From Pseudomonas lundensis (GTDB lineage Bacteria; Pseudomonadota; Gammaproteobacteria; Pseudomonadales; Pseudomonadaceae), in assembly GCF_001042985.1 (NCBI RefSeq), contig NZ_JYKY01000002.1, forward strand, positions 1 through 64,000: DNA of 64,000 nucleotides. The letters are read 5' to 3'. The notes under the pieces are model-generated. The model was not told the origin of the DNA. It searched no databases and saw nothing but the letters and a program-made list of their open reading frames with translations. Shown here in pieces: positions 7,823 to 17,562 of this stretch. Each line of letters starts with the position of its first letter. The first letter of the stretch is position 1. The translations under genes were made by a program, and so were the position numbers.

Positions 7823-10800
7823 TCAACGCCCCGGTGGTTGCAACATTGCCATCAGGCGCGGGTTTTCAGCAATTTCCTGCTCAGTCAATCGCGTCACCAA
7901 CGCCAACCGTGCGTCTTCCCTCTCCCCCACGATTTCCTGTGATTGCGTAACGTAGTCGCTGCTGGACATGCCTTCGCGCGTTGCGAAAAGCGCCGCCATC
8001 CGCTCATCTTGAGCCTCGTCCGAGCGAAAGAACGTTTCCTGGTATTTAAGCCTGAGACAGTTTTGCCAGTAATCGCGAGCAATGAGCGAGGCTTTCAAGG
8101 CCTCAGGGGATTCCTTGCTCATGACATAGGCCTTGGCCTCTTGCAACTCGGCCGGTGTCACGCTCGCCACATTTTCGAAGAACATGCTTCGCGGCCTGGC
8201 GGGCAAGCCCAGCTCTTGCGCCAGATGCACCTGGTAATACATCTGTACTTCCAACGGATCAATGTGCGCAATGCGCTCTTGCAGCCATCGCGGGCTCAGA
8301 ATCTCGGCCAATTGCAGCGCTTCTGGCGTACCCAGCCGATACGCCACGCCTTGACACTCTTGCGCCGACATTTCACTCAAGGGCTGCTCGGCAAAGTCAG
8401 GGCTGACCTCATCAATCAACTGCTGCAAACGTTGGACTGCGTTAATCGGTCGCGCACTGATTTGAGCAATCCGCTGAGCAATGACCGTGTCCACATGCTG
8501 ATTAAGCGACTCAATGCGCAATAAGCCCCGGGTCAAATCCAGCAATTGTTCTTCGGTATTAAGGCCGTGCTCAGCCAAATAGATTTGAAGTTGCAGTTCA
8601 AGATCAGCAAACACCATGGCAATGCCGTCGACGCAGGTTCGGGGCTGACTGCTTATATCAAACAACCATGTACGAAGCCCCGTGTTCTGATGCATCGCGT
8701 CTAGCAGTGACCATACGCGCTGACTTAAATCCCCGTAATTACGTGAAAACTGGGCGGACGCGCTTAAATCCTCGAGTATCCGAAAAAAATCACGACCATT
8801 GTTCTCAGCCCATAAGGCATTCCACACCGCCAACTGCTCATCGCTTGGCGGCTGCGCCCAGCGCTGAAGACCCCGAGGGGCCGACACATGCTGGCGAGAT
8901 ATCCAGATACCGAAGTTGATCTGTTCCTCCAGCCGATACACATAGAGACGGCGTAAAGAGTCGGCGCTCAAAGGGTTGTCGTGTAAAAAAGTCACGCGAT
9001 TGACCGCGTTGCGCGCAGGCGACAGCACCTCGGAAGGCACATGGCTGATCGCGTTATCGCGCAAATCAACCACTTGCAGGTGTTGAAGCCTTTCAATGCC
9101 TTCGGGCCATTGATCAATTCCGGTATAACGCAACTGCAGGTGTTCAAGGCCGGACAACCGCCCCACCGACAACCGCATGCCCAATCCGTTGCCGGTCAGG
9201 TTGAGAGACTTTAGCCGGGTCAGGCTGGCCAGTGTCTGATGGGCGGACGCGGTCAACGTAATGTGGTTGCCCTGAAGGTTCAACACTGTCAGCTCACTCA
9301 TGTCTGCAATGGCAGCGGGTAGCTCGATCAATTCGCTGTTCTTCAAGGTCAACGCGCGAAGTTGTTTGAACTTGCCCAAAAATGACGCAGGAAAGTGGCC
9401 TGAGGGTGAGTGACGCACATTCAGGGTATGGATGTGAGAAAAGTCCGCGGATAACTCAGGCAGACAATCAACGGGCCAGCCATCCAGATCCAGTTCGTAG
9501 CCAAAGTGGCCCCCAATCTGGTTGTGCGGCGTCTGGCGCCGCCAAGCTTGTATCAGGGCCCGGCGCATCGACTTCTTGACCTGAGTCGACACTTTGAACC
9601 GCGGCGCGTTGTGGGGCGCGCTCCACACCTCGGACGCCACCCAACTGTCGAGATCGACGCGCAGGCTTTGTAACTCACCCCTGAGGCTGACCAGCCTGCG
9701 GGTAATTTGAGCGGGACTGAGGTTCAAGCGATACATAAAATGACCGGCCTGCGCCTCGCTCATTGAGGGGTAAAGCTCAAGTAACTGATCTTTGAGTAAT
9801 GGCGGCCGTTCTTGAGGCAGTAAACGCCCTGAGCGGCCACCCAGCGGGTAGCCCAGGCGCCCATCGGCCAATCGCAAAGGCGACTTGATCCACGGTTTTA
9901 TCGTGTGTAAGCCCAAGGCTTGGGCGCTTAGGGAGCGATGCCGGTTCGCGACCGTCGCCACCTTGAGGGTGAACGCCTCATAGGGGGCAGCCGCAGGCAG
10001 CATCAACCCCGTGCGTTCTTCGTTTGATAGCGCTTCAAAAATGCACCTGAGCAAGGACGCATGCCTGAATGTCTCGCCCTCGGCAAACCCAAAATATTCA
10101 TAGTGATCACCGCTCTTGAACACCTCACGCGCAGACGTCACTAACGGGCTTCCAAACGTTTCAATCACGTGCCCGGTGCTTTTGTCTCGTACAACAAGGC
10201 GTAAGTTCCTGGGCCAACCCGGGACAGAAGGCAGAATTTTACGGGCCACTTTTAAACTGTCGTCGCTGCTGAGCGAGTCAAACAGCAACCCTTCAATCGC
10301 ACGGCTCATGCGCACGGATTGAACGTAGTGCCGCGCCTCCTCCAGCACCACGAGCGGGAGCCGCCCTTCGCTGCGAATCAGCGCCACCTGCTCAGGTGAC
10401 AAGTGCTCTACCAACTCCTCGACCACGGCAGCGGGCAAACTGGAAAATTGTTGTTGTATCAGGGCGCCGATCGAAGACGTTGCCTGTGTTTCGGTGTACA
10501 GACTCAAGAACAGGGCTTTCTCTGTGGCTTGCGCAAAGGCCCCCAAGCGTTGCGCCAGCGCCTGAACCTGCTGCTCGCCAGCGACTTCACGCCCCAGTAA
10601 CTGGGTGATCTGTGTCTGGGACAAACAGTCGAGGGTCACTTTCAGCAGGTCCCTGTGTGCGATCTGCGCTTCGGTCACTTGCAGCCTCGGGATCCTGGAG
10701 ACCAGGTCATTGCCGTACTCCCTGAAGAGCACGCCATCATTTTCAACCACACGCAGTACTCGATCTGCTGGCCATCCCGGCAGCTGGGTAATCAGCCGTA

Positions 10801-12934
10801 ACTGAAGATCAGCGTCGGCTGCCAGACGGCCTGCGCCGTTTTTCATCCGGGTGACGAAGGTCTTGATTTTCTCGACCAGCGCGGCACGTTTCAGACTGTC
10901 CACCCACAAAGCGGGGGCCGGCAGTTGTTCAAGCACCACATGCCTTAAGGTTGCATCAGACAGATTCGAGATCATCATCACCTTATCAAGCGTGGTGGTT
11001 GATAAGGCTTGGGCGTCCCCCCCCATGCGCCGGAATAATTGTGCGCGGTCCCAATACAGGGGATCGTCCAGTTCATGCGTCCAGATGCCTTGATGGTTAT
11101 GACGCAACTTGACCTTGTACGCACGCCCATCAGAAGGATGTTTCAAGTAGAAACGGTCTGTGCCGGGCTCCATTGCAACCCTATATACCTGGTCATCCAA
11201 TTTGATATACGTGCGTTGATTAACCGTAAAAATACCGCGCTCATCCGCTGTAATGCCCTCCAGGGAAATCTTTTTAACTTCGTAGCCGGCAAGGTCAGGT
11301 TTCCATAACTTACTGACTCCCCGTTCAATCCTCACGGGCACCAACGCATCTACAGGCGCAGGGGCCTGCAAGGCTTTGGCGACCCCTACCGTTCCCGCCA
11401 GTAACGCCACGTTTTGGGCAACATCGAAGAGGTAAGTGATCGCTGTGTACTTGTCATTTCTTTCCCATGCATGAATACCCGCAAAGACTTCTTCCCCCAG
11501 CTCAATCACGCTGATGGCCAGGAGCACCTGGCCCAGTACCGGCACAAACCCCAGTGCCAATCCAAACAAACTGATCCCGATATTCAAATACATCGCCTGA
11601 CGCTCAACGCGCGCCCGCTGGTCTTCGTCTTCGGTCGGCACGACCAATACACTGGCGTCGTCTTTGATTTGAGCCAGTTGCTGCTGCCATGCCACTTCAA
11701 AGGGGTTTTCGCTTTTAAGGTTGTAGTGGGAGTTTGTAAATAAAGCCGGTTCGTAAATGATGGGTGGGCGTCGTAGCAACAACGAATCCCACGTGGCATG
11801 CCTGATATGCGTGCGGCGCACAAACTCGGCACGATGGCGTAAGGGAACGCGCGTTATGAAATATTCGGCAAATTGAGGATTTTTTAACCATTCGCGTAAG
11901 TGAATCTGGAAGGCATTAAACGTTTCAAACTCGTAGAAACAACGCTCGGGCGCTTGTGGCAGATAGACTACACACGGCTGAACGTTGTGACTGGCTTTGC
12001 GCAACGGCAATACGATAATGACCCCCGTCACTTCGAAATCGAGTATCTGGAAGGTTCCACACATGGCCGGCCCGGTCGTAAACACCGAGGGCTGTGCGGC
12101 CAGCAAATTATCCATGAAGCGGTAAATGCCGGGGCTCACAAACCCCTTCATGAACTCCATATGCAACGCACATGAAAACTCATGGCGTACATCGTCACTG
12201 AAGGCCTGCATGTTTTTAAAGGCCTGGGAACGAGGGTCTGTCATGGGCCATTGGTTTTCTACAGGCCTGAATTGGCGGTCCAGATGCAGTTGGTATTGAA
12301 ACCCCAAATTCAGATCACGGCTGATTTGTGCAAATTTCTCCGGTGTCAGATCGGGGTTAATCACCTCCGACTTATTGCTTGCAATGCCGTAGATATAAGA
12401 GCCCGGGTCAAAGCCACCGGCACGTGTTTCCGACTCGTCAAAGTTCTGCATGGCGGCCTGCAACAGACTGTGGTGCGAAATACTGGACACCAGATTCAGT
12501 TCCAGCGACTCAGGAATCAGTGCGTCCGGCATTAAGGAACGTGCAGCCGTATCGACCAACTTGACCTGATAACGCGCAATAAAGACCAATAAGTTGTTGA
12601 CCAGGTGCACTTGTTTTAACGCATGGGTCTTTACATCCAGATCACTCCACCCATACACCGATAGCGCCAGTTTCAGCAGGGGTTCGCAGAACTGTTCGAT
12701 GGGCTTGATGGCGGCCAGAATCCCGGATGTTATCTGCTGCGTCTCATGCCTGAGCTGCAAGCTCTTTTTCAAGGACTGGCGAACGGACTCCGGCGCGTTG
12801 ACGAACCAGCCGGGTAACAAGGTTGAGACAAGGGTTTCGTATTTATTTTCGGCGGGTGCCTGCAACAGACGTTTTGACGTTTGCGTCATCTGCCTGACTG
12901 CATTGGAAGGGGTAGAGCCATTGATCGTTGCCAT
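7823..12934 (-). CDS. Large dermonecrotic-toxin / LRR / NEL E3 ubiquitin ligase-type effector
   Basis: About 1703 aa from the ATG at 12934 (a TTG lies two codons upstream). Layout: DUF6543-like N-terminal region, a hydrophobic pair at about residues 445-521 ('LFGLALGFVPVLGQVLLAIS'), a long helical middle, leucine-rich repeats at about 1155-1310 ('LTVLNLQGNHITL', 'LKSLNLTGNGL'), and a C-terminal NEL region. NEL ligases (the IpaH/SspH family) transfer host ubiquitin through a cysteine in a CxD motif; here CVDG places the candidate catalytic Cys at residue 1434. The hydrophobic pair could mediate membrane insertion of the N-terminal part (inference). No type III or type VI genes are in the window, so delivery is unknown. 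The truncated paralogue at 112-3708 is its closest relative here. Confidence 0.82.
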   Translation of the reverse strand: MATINGSTPSNAVRQMTQTSKRLLQAPAENKYETLVSTLLPGWFVNAPESVRQSLKKSLQLRHETQQITSGILAAIKPIEQFCEPLLKLALSVYGWSDLDVKTHALKQVHLVNNLLVFIARYQVKLVDTAARSLMPDALIPESLELNLVSSISHHSLLQAAMQNFDESETRAGGFDPGSYIYGIASNKSEVINPDLTPEKFAQISRDLNLGFQYQLHLDRQFRPVENQWPMTDPRSQAFKNMQAFSDDVRHEFSCALHMEFMKGFVSPGIYRFMDNLLAAQPSVFTTGPAMCGTFQILDFEVTGVIIVLPLRKASHNVQPCVVYLPQAPERCFYEFETFNAFQIHLREWLKNPQFAEYFITRVPLRHRAEFVRRTHIRHATWDSLLLRRPPIIYEPALFTNSHYNLKSENPFEVAWQQQLAQIKDDASVLVVPTEDEDQRARVERQAMYLNIGISLFGLALGFVPVLGQVLLAISVIELGEEVFAGIHAWERNDKYTAITYLFDVAQNVALLAGTVGVAKALQAPAPVDALVPVRIERGVSKLWKPDLAGYEVKKISLEGITADERGIFTVNQRTYIKLDDQVYRVAMEPGTDRFYLKHPSDGRAYKVKLRHNHQGIWTHELDDPLYWDRAQLFRRMGGDAQALSTTTLDKVMMISNLSDATLRHVVLEQLPAPALWVDSLKRAALVEKIKTFVTRMKNGAGRLAADADLQLRLITQLPGWPADRVLRVVENDGVLFREYGNDLVSRIPRLQVTEAQIAHRDLLKVTLDCLSQTQITQLLGREVAGEQQVQALAQRLGAFAQATEKALFLSLYTETQATSSIGALIQQQFSSLPAAVVEELVEHLSPEQVALIRSEGRLPLVVLEEARHYVQSVRMSRAIEGLLFDSLSSDDSLKVARKILPSVPGWPRNLRLVVRDKSTGHVIETFGSPLVTSAREVFKSGDHYEYFGFAEGETFRHASLLRCIFEALSNEERTGLMLPAAAPYEAFTLKVATVANRHRSLSAQALGLHTIKPWIKSPLRLADGRLGYPLGGRSGRLLPQERPPLLKDQLLELYPSMSEAQAGHFMYRLNLSPAQITRRLVSLRGELQSLRVDLDSWVASEVWSAPHNAPRFKVSTQVKKSMRRALIQAWRRQTPHNQIGGHFGYELDLDGWPVDCLPELSADFSHIHTLNVRHSPSGHFPASFLGKFKQLRALTLKNSELIELPAAIADMSELTVLNLQGNHITLTASAHQTLASLTRLKSLNLTGNGLGMRLSVGRLSGLEHLQLRYTGIDQWPEGIERLQHLQVVDLRDNAISHVPSEVLSPARNAVNRVTFLHDNPLSADSLRRLYVYRLEEQINFGIWISRQHVSAPRGLQRWAQPPSDEQLAVWNALWAENNGRDFFRILEDLSASAQFSRNYGDLSQRVWSLLDAMHQNTGLRTWLFDISSQPRTCVDGIAMVFADLELQLQIYLAEHGLNTEEQLLDLTRGLLRIESLNQHVDTVIAQRIAQISARPINAVQRLQQLIDEVSPDFAEQPLSEMSAQECQGVAYRLGTPEALQLAEILSPRWLQERIAHIDPLEVQMYYQVHLAQELGLPARPRSMFFENVASVTPAELQEAKAYVMSKESPEALKASLIARDYWQNCLRLKYQETFFRSDEAQDERMAALFATREGMSSSDYVTQSQEIVGEREDARLALVTRLTEQEIAENPRLMAMLQPPGR

Positions 12935-13096
12935 TACCAAAGCCTGTCTTCTAATAAGACGTTCAGCTTAAGCACAGGCTTTTGCGGCAATGAGTTAGAT
13001 AGTTAGTGGTCCCCCACTCGCGCTCTGACGCCTCAGCGCCGACCACTGAGGTTGACATGGCCCGCTGTACCCACAGGCACGGCAGGCCACAGTGGG

Positions 13097-14119
13097 TTAC
13101 CAGAAACGGTTCTGGGTCACACGCGCCCAGAGCGAATCCACGACACGCTCGACGGAAGAACTGGCGGCCAGCCCCACACGCTCTTGCAGGCTTTTACGCT
13201 GGGCAAAGTGCAAATGATAAAGCTGCGCAGTCTTGGCACGCTCCGACAAATACTCATCGCTGGTTTTCAATTCATCCACCAAGCGCTTTTCAACCGCCGC
13301 CACACCCAGCCATACCTCGCCCGTGGCAACTTCATCGATGGCCAATTGTGGGCGGTATTGCGCGACGAAGTTCTTGAACAGTTGATGCGTGATGTCCAGG
13401 TCCTGCTGAAACTTCTCACGCCCCTTTTCAGTGTTTTCGCCAAACACGGTCAACGTGCGCTTGTACTCGCCAGCGGTCAGTACTTCGTAATCAATGTCGT
13501 GCTTTTTCAACAGTCGATTGACGTTAGGCAACTGCGCGACCACACCGATCGAACCGAGGATTGCGAAAGGCGCGCTGATGATTTTGGCCCCAATGCAAGC
13601 CATCATGTAGCCACCACTGGCGGCCACTTTATCGATACACACCGTCAGCGGAATGCCCGCCTGACGAATCCGCGCCAACTGCGACGAGGCCAGACCATAG
13701 CTGTGTACCATGCCGCCGCCGCTTTCCAGCCGCAGTACCACTTCATCGGCCGGGGTGGCCAGGGTCAGCAAGGCGGTGATCTCGTGACGCAGGCTTTCAG
13801 TGGCAGAGGCCTTGATATCGCCATCGAAATCGAGGACGAACACTCGTGGCTTTTCATCAGGCTGTTTCTTCAGCTTCTTTTCAGCCTTGCTGCTGTCTTT
13901 GCGCAAGGTCTTCAACTGATCCTTGGTCAACAGTGACTGTTGCAAACGCTCGCGCAAACCTTTGTAAAAGTCATTCAATTTGGTGACGTGCAGTTGCCCC
14001 GTCGAACGTCGGCGCCCTTTGCCGCGCACGACAGCCAGCGTGACCAGCACCACCAGGATCGCAACCACTATCGTCACTGTTTTCGCCAAAAAACTGGCGT
14101 AATCGGCAAGAAATTCCAC
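13097..14119 (-). CDS. sohB: Inner-membrane S49 peptidase SohB
   Basis: 340 aa from a GTG at 14119, chosen because AAGGAG lies 6 nt upstream; an in-frame ATG 24 nt earlier lacks this. An N-terminal transmembrane helix (about residues 10-35) is followed by a charged linker and the S49 (ClpP-fold) peptidase domain. Its nucleophile serine lies in 'DKVAASGGYMMAC', with 'GSIGVVAQLPNVNRLL' after it. SohB is a signal-peptide-peptidase-like protease of the cell envelope and can compensate for loss of DegP in E. coli. The gene appears monocistronic. Confidence 0.9.
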   Translation of the reverse strand: MEFLADYASFLAKTVTIVVAILVVLVTLAVVRGKGRRRSTGQLHVTKLNDFYKGLRERLQQSLLTKDQLKTLRKDSSKAEKKLKKQPDEKPRVFVLDFDGDIKASATESLRHEITALLTLATPADEVVLRLESGGGMVHSYGLASSQLARIRQAGIPLTVCIDKVAASGGYMMACIGAKIISAPFAILGSIGVVAQLPNVNRLLKKHDIDYEVLTAGEYKRTLTVFGENTEKGREKFQQDLDITHQLFKNFVAQYRPQLAIDEVATGEVWLGVAAVEKRLVDELKTSDEYLSERAKTAQLYHLHFAQRKSLQERVGLAASSSVERVVDSLWARVTQNRFW

Positions 14120-14325
14120 AGACACTCCTTCAAACGAGGCCACCCCGGACGTCCGGGTGGCGTAATGGGGCTCAGCATACCGGCGCCAATCGGTGGCTGC
14201 CAGCCGTGAAACGCTGCGTCGACACGTGCCGGGCGCAATTCAAACAAGCGTATGTTTTTTCATTGACAGCTCCCCGCCTTGCTCCTAACCTCGCCTGACT
14301 TTCAACGTACCGGGGCAAAGCGGAC

Positions 14326-15039
14326 GTGGGCAGCATCTATCTAATAAGACATGGCCAAGCCTCTTTCGGCGCTGAGGACTACGACGTGCTGTCGCCACTG
14401 GGTGTGCGCCAGGCGCAAATCGTCGGCCAGCATCTGGTTGACCTCGGCCTGCGCTTTGACCGTTGCCTGTCCGGCGATCTTTCCCGCCAGCAAGACACCG
14501 CCCGCCACGCCCTGCAGCAATTCAGCGTAACCGGGCTCGCCACCCCCGCACTGGAAGTTGACCCGGCCTTTAATGAATTCGATGCGTTCGGCGTGCTCAG
14601 CGCGCTGCTGCCAGGCTTGTTGCCGGATGAGCCCCATGCCGTGGCAGCCTTGACCCATGCAGCCCATGACCCGGCCGAATTCCAGCGGATATTTGACCTG
14701 ATTGTGGCGCGCTGGGTCAGCGGCACCTGGGACACCCCTGAACTCGAAAGCTGGCTGGCCTTTGTCGAACGCGTCCAAGGCGGGCTCAACCGGTTGCTGG
14801 ATCACGCCCAGGCCAGCCAGCACACCATCGCCGTGTTCACCTCCGGCGGCACCATCACCGCCCTGCTCCACCTGTTGACCCGAATTCCCGCCAGCGAAGC
14901 CTTCAAGCTCACCTGGCACATTGCGAACACCTCGCTCAGCCGCCTCTCGTTTCAAGGCCGCGAGGTCACACTGGCTTCCTTTAACAGTCACCTGCATTTG
15001 CAACTGTTGAAGACGCCGTCACTCATCACCTATCGTTGA
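14326..15039 (+). CDS. Histidine phosphatase (phosphoglycerate mutase-like)
   Basis: 237 aa starting at GTG 14326. The N-terminal 'IYLIRHGQASFG' is the RHG motif whose histidine is phosphorylated in this superfamily. A second catalytic histidine is less obvious; 'SGGTITALLHLLTRIP' occupies the place of the usual C-terminal GHG-like motif. The substrate is unknown; such proteins act on small phosphate esters or phosphoproteins. It begins a same-strand group with the SCP2, phosphotransferase and SDR genes, which suggests a link to acyl-CoA or lipid metabolism, but no function is proven. Confidence 0.75.
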   Translation: MGSIYLIRHGQASFGAEDYDVLSPLGVRQAQIVGQHLVDLGLRFDRCLSGDLSRQQDTARHALQQFSVTGLATPALEVDPAFNEFDAFGVLSALLPGLLPDEPHAVAALTHAAHDPAEFQRIFDLIVARWVSGTWDTPELESWLAFVERVQGGLNRLLDHAQASQHTIAVFTSGGTITALLHLLTRIPASEAFKLTWHIANTSLSRLSFQGREVTLASFNSHLHLQLLKTPSLITYR

Positions 15040-15094
15040 GCGCCGGCAACCGCGACCCACGGGTCGCCGTACCCCACCACAAAAGGATCGAACC

Positions 15095-15409
15095 ATGACG
15101 TCTGTAGCTGATGCCGTTCAAGCAATGAAAGCCAAATTCAACCCAGCCGCTGCTGCCGGCCTGGACCTGGTATTCGGCTTTCGCATTGATGACACCCAGA
15201 ACTTTTCGCTGATCGTCAAAGACAGCACCTGCGAACTGAAGGAAGGCGAAAACCCGGACGCACAAGTCACTCTGGTGATGGACGGCGAAACCCTGGAAGG
15301 CATCGTCAGCGGTGAAACCGACGGCATGCAAGCGTTCATGGGCGGCAAACTGCGCGCTGAAGGCGACATGATGCTGGCGATGAAACTGAGCGAACTGTTC
15401 CCAAGCTAA
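15095..15409 (+). CDS. SCP2 sterol-carrier domain protein
   Basis: 104 aa, a single SCP2 domain with 'LVFGFRIDDTQNFSLIVKDSTCEL' and 'DAQVTLVMDGETLEGIVSGE', ending in the small alpha-helical tail typical of the fold. SCP2 domains bind fatty acyl chains or sterols in a hydrophobic tunnel. An AAGGA ribosome site precedes the ATG and a strong terminator follows, so this gene closes the short unit with the histidine phosphatase. Confidence 0.85.
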   Translation: MTSVADAVQAMKAKFNPAAAAGLDLVFGFRIDDTQNFSLIVKDSTCELKEGENPDAQVTLVMDGETLEGIVSGETDGMQAFMGGKLRAEGDMMLAMKLSELFPS

Positions 15410-15423
15410 GTTTCGCGCATGTC

Positions 15424-15459
15424 AAAAAAACCGAAGCCCACGCAGCTTCGGTTTTTTTT
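15424..15459 (+). terminator. Rho-independent terminator after SCP2 gene
   Basis: ACCGAAGC and GCTTCGGT form a GC-rich stem around a short loop, followed by eight T residues; an A-run precedes it, so it could work in both directions. Confidence 0.85.
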
Positions 15460-15609
15460 GCGCTTCACAGTGGGCGCCTTGCTATCAGACACGCTGATCG
15501 GCCACTAACACCCGCGTCTATTAAGGCCGCCCGCGGCTTGTTGTCGACGGGGCGGCCCATTAGATTAGCGAATGTTGTCCGGCCTCAAAAATAAGCAGAA
15601 GAGATAGCC

Positions 15610-16677
15610 ATGGCGCTCACCGACTCGTCTACCCGTATCCGCTCTGGCGAAGAACTCGACGCCAGCCAGATTGACCTGTACCTGAAGGCCCACATCCCGG
15701 GGCTTGGCGGTGAGCCCCGCATCAGCCAGTTCCCCGGTGGCGCATCCAACCTCACGTACCTGATCGAGTACCCCGGCCACGAACTGGTGCTGCGCCGCCC
15801 ACCGTTTGGCCATAAAGCCAAGTCTGCCCATGACATGGGCCGTGAGTACCGCATTCTCAATCACCTTAAGGACGCCTTCCCCTACTGCCCCAAGGCCTAT
15901 GCCCATTGCACCGACACGTCGCTGATCGGCAGCGAGTTCTATGTCATGCAACGGGTCAAAGGGATCATCTTGCGCTCGGAATTGCCCGCGGAACTCACCC
16001 TCACGGCCGACAACACCGGCGCCCTGTGCCGCAGCTTTATCGACACCCTGGTCGAGCTGCACAAGGTGGATTACACCGCGTGCGGCCTGGCCGACCTGGG
16101 CAAGCCTGAAGGTTATGTGCAACGCCAGATCAGCGGCTGGTGCGACCGTTACGAAAAGGCGCTGACCCCGGATGCGCCGCACTGGGAAACCGTCAAGGCG
16201 TGGCTCAATGCGCACCTGCCGCCCGATCACCCGACGCCTGCCATCGTTCACAACGATTACCGCTTCGACAACGTCATCCTCGACCCGCACAACCCCAGGC
16301 AGATCATTGGCGTACTGGACTGGGAGCTCACCACACTCGGCGACCCTCTGATGGACCTGGGCAACACCCTCGCCTACTGGATTGAGGCCAATGACCCGCC
16401 GGAGGTGCAGCGGATGCGGCGCCAACCGAGCCATGCGCCGGGGATGTTGACCCGCCGCGAATTCGTCGATTACTACGCAGAACGCGCCGGGATTCAGATC
16501 GATAACTACGATTTCTACTACACCTATGGGCTATTCCGTCTGGCAGGCATCGTGCAGCAGATCTACTACCGCTTCTACCACGGCCAAACGCAGGACAAAC
16601 GCTTCGCCCAGTTCGTCCACATGAACGCCTTGTTGGAGCACATGAGCCTCAAGGTCATCGAGCGCTCCAGCCTCTAA
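15610..16677 (+). CDS. APH-like phosphotransferase family protein (ACAD10-type kinase)
   Basis: 355 aa. It shows the aminoglycoside-phosphotransferase/choline-kinase fold. 'VHNDYRFDNVILDP' near residue 215 is the catalytic loop (Asp, Asn), and 'GVLDWELTTLGDPLMDLG' is the metal-binding DFG-like motif. The N-terminal 'SQFPGGASNLTYLIEY' is the nucleotide-binding start. This subfamily is the one found fused to or beside acyl-CoA dehydrogenases, where it is thought to phosphorylate hydroxyacyl-CoAs. Here it sits 24 nt upstream of an SDR, so an oxidoreduction plus phosphorylation pair is plausible. Antibiotic resistance is unlikely for this branch. Confidence 0.78.
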   Translation: MALTDSSTRIRSGEELDASQIDLYLKAHIPGLGGEPRISQFPGGASNLTYLIEYPGHELVLRRPPFGHKAKSAHDMGREYRILNHLKDAFPYCPKAYAHCTDTSLIGSEFYVMQRVKGIILRSELPAELTLTADNTGALCRSFIDTLVELHKVDYTACGLADLGKPEGYVQRQISGWCDRYEKALTPDAPHWETVKAWLNAHLPPDHPTPAIVHNDYRFDNVILDPHNPRQIIGVLDWELTTLGDPLMDLGNTLAYWIEANDPPEVQRMRRQPSHAPGMLTRREFVDYYAERAGIQIDNYDFYYTYGLFRLAGIVQQIYYRFYHGQTQDKRFAQFVHMNALLEHMSLKVIERSSL

Positions 16678-16701
16678 GCCCCCGAACACGAAGGATTCCG
16701 C

Positions 16702-17469
16702 ATGACCCGCACTCACTTGTTTGACCTTGATGGCAAAATCGCTTTCGTGTCCGGCGCCAGCCGCGGTATCGGTGAGGCCATTGCCCACTTGCTGGCCCGC
16801 CAGGGGGCGCATGTCATCGTCTCCAGCCGCACGCTGGAGAACTGTCAACCCGTGGCCGACGCGATCATCGCCGCCGGGGGCAAAGCCACCGCCATGGCCT
16901 GCCACATCGGTGAGCTGGAGCAGATACAACAGGCCTTCGCGCGCATCCGTGACGATTTCGGCCGCCTCGACATTCTGGTCAACAACGCGGCCACCAATCC
17001 GCAGTTTTGCCATGTGCTGGACACCGACCCGAGTGCCTTCCAGAAAACCGTCGACGTGAACATTCGCGGCTATTTCTTCATGTCGGTCGAAGCCGGCAAA
17101 CTGATGCGCGAACACGGCGGCGGCAGCATCATCAATGTCGCCTCCATCAATGGCGTCTCGCCGGGCGCCTTTCAGGGCGTGTACTCGATGACCAAAGCCG
17201 CGGTCATCAACATGACCAAAGTGTTTGCCAAGGAATGCGCGCCTTTGGGCATTCGTTGCAACGCCTTGCTGCCCGGCCTGACGGACACCAAATTCGCCTC
17301 GGCGCTGGTCAAGAACGACGCGATTCTCAAGGGCGTCTTGCAACAGATCCCGCTCAACCGCGTGGCCAATCCTGAAGAAATGGCAGGCGCCGTGCTGTAC
17401 CTGGCCAGCGATGCCTCCACCTACACCACGGGCGTTTCGTTGAATGTGGACGGTGGGTTCTTGTCCTGA
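16702..17469 (+). CDS. Short-chain dehydrogenase/reductase
   Basis: 255 aa classical SDR. 'VSGASRGIGEAIA' is the TGxxxGxG cofactor loop, 'DILVNNAAT' the NNAG equivalent, and 'YSMTKAAV' carries the catalytic Tyr and Lys, with the Ser in 'NVASINGVSPG'. It ends 'TTGVSLNVDGGFLS', as in 3-oxoacyl reductase-like members. It follows the phosphotransferase gene by 24 nt and is probably co-transcribed with it. The substrate is unknown. It marks the last gene of the block that looks like core genome before the catabolic island. Confidence 0.85.
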   Translation: MTRTHLFDLDGKIAFVSGASRGIGEAIAHLLARQGAHVIVSSRTLENCQPVADAIIAAGGKATAMACHIGELEQIQQAFARIRDDFGRLDILVNNAATNPQFCHVLDTDPSAFQKTVDVNIRGYFFMSVEAGKLMREHGGGSIINVASINGVSPGAFQGVYSMTKAAVINMTKVFAKECAPLGIRCNALLPGLTDTKFASALVKNDAILKGVLQQIPLNRVANPEEMAGAVLYLASDASTYTTGVSLNVDGGFLS

Positions 17470-17479
17470 ACAATCCGAT

Positions 17480-17520
17480 AATTTAATTCCACCGATTGCA
17501 TTTTCGGAAATTTAATTCCA
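17480..17520. repeat. Two direct copies of AATTTAATTCCA upstream of the Gfo/Idh gene
   Basis: Identical 12-mers lie at 17480-17491 and 17509-17520, 29 bp (about three helical turns) apart, within the short AT-rich gap before the Gfo/Idh gene. This geometry fits a regulator binding on one face of the DNA. No regulator is identified. Confidence 0.5.
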
Positions 17521-17562
17521 TAAAGGTACTTCCTTACAATAAAACATCCAAAGGAAGTTGCC

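Noticed and set aside
13006..13936. Plus-strand frames antisense to sohB
   Set aside because: The S49 peptidase motifs are on the minus strand; the plus frames carry none.
15610..16677. Aminoglycoside resistance gene
   Set aside because: The APH-like fold is shared, but the subfamily and its SDR neighbour point to acyl-CoA related metabolism.
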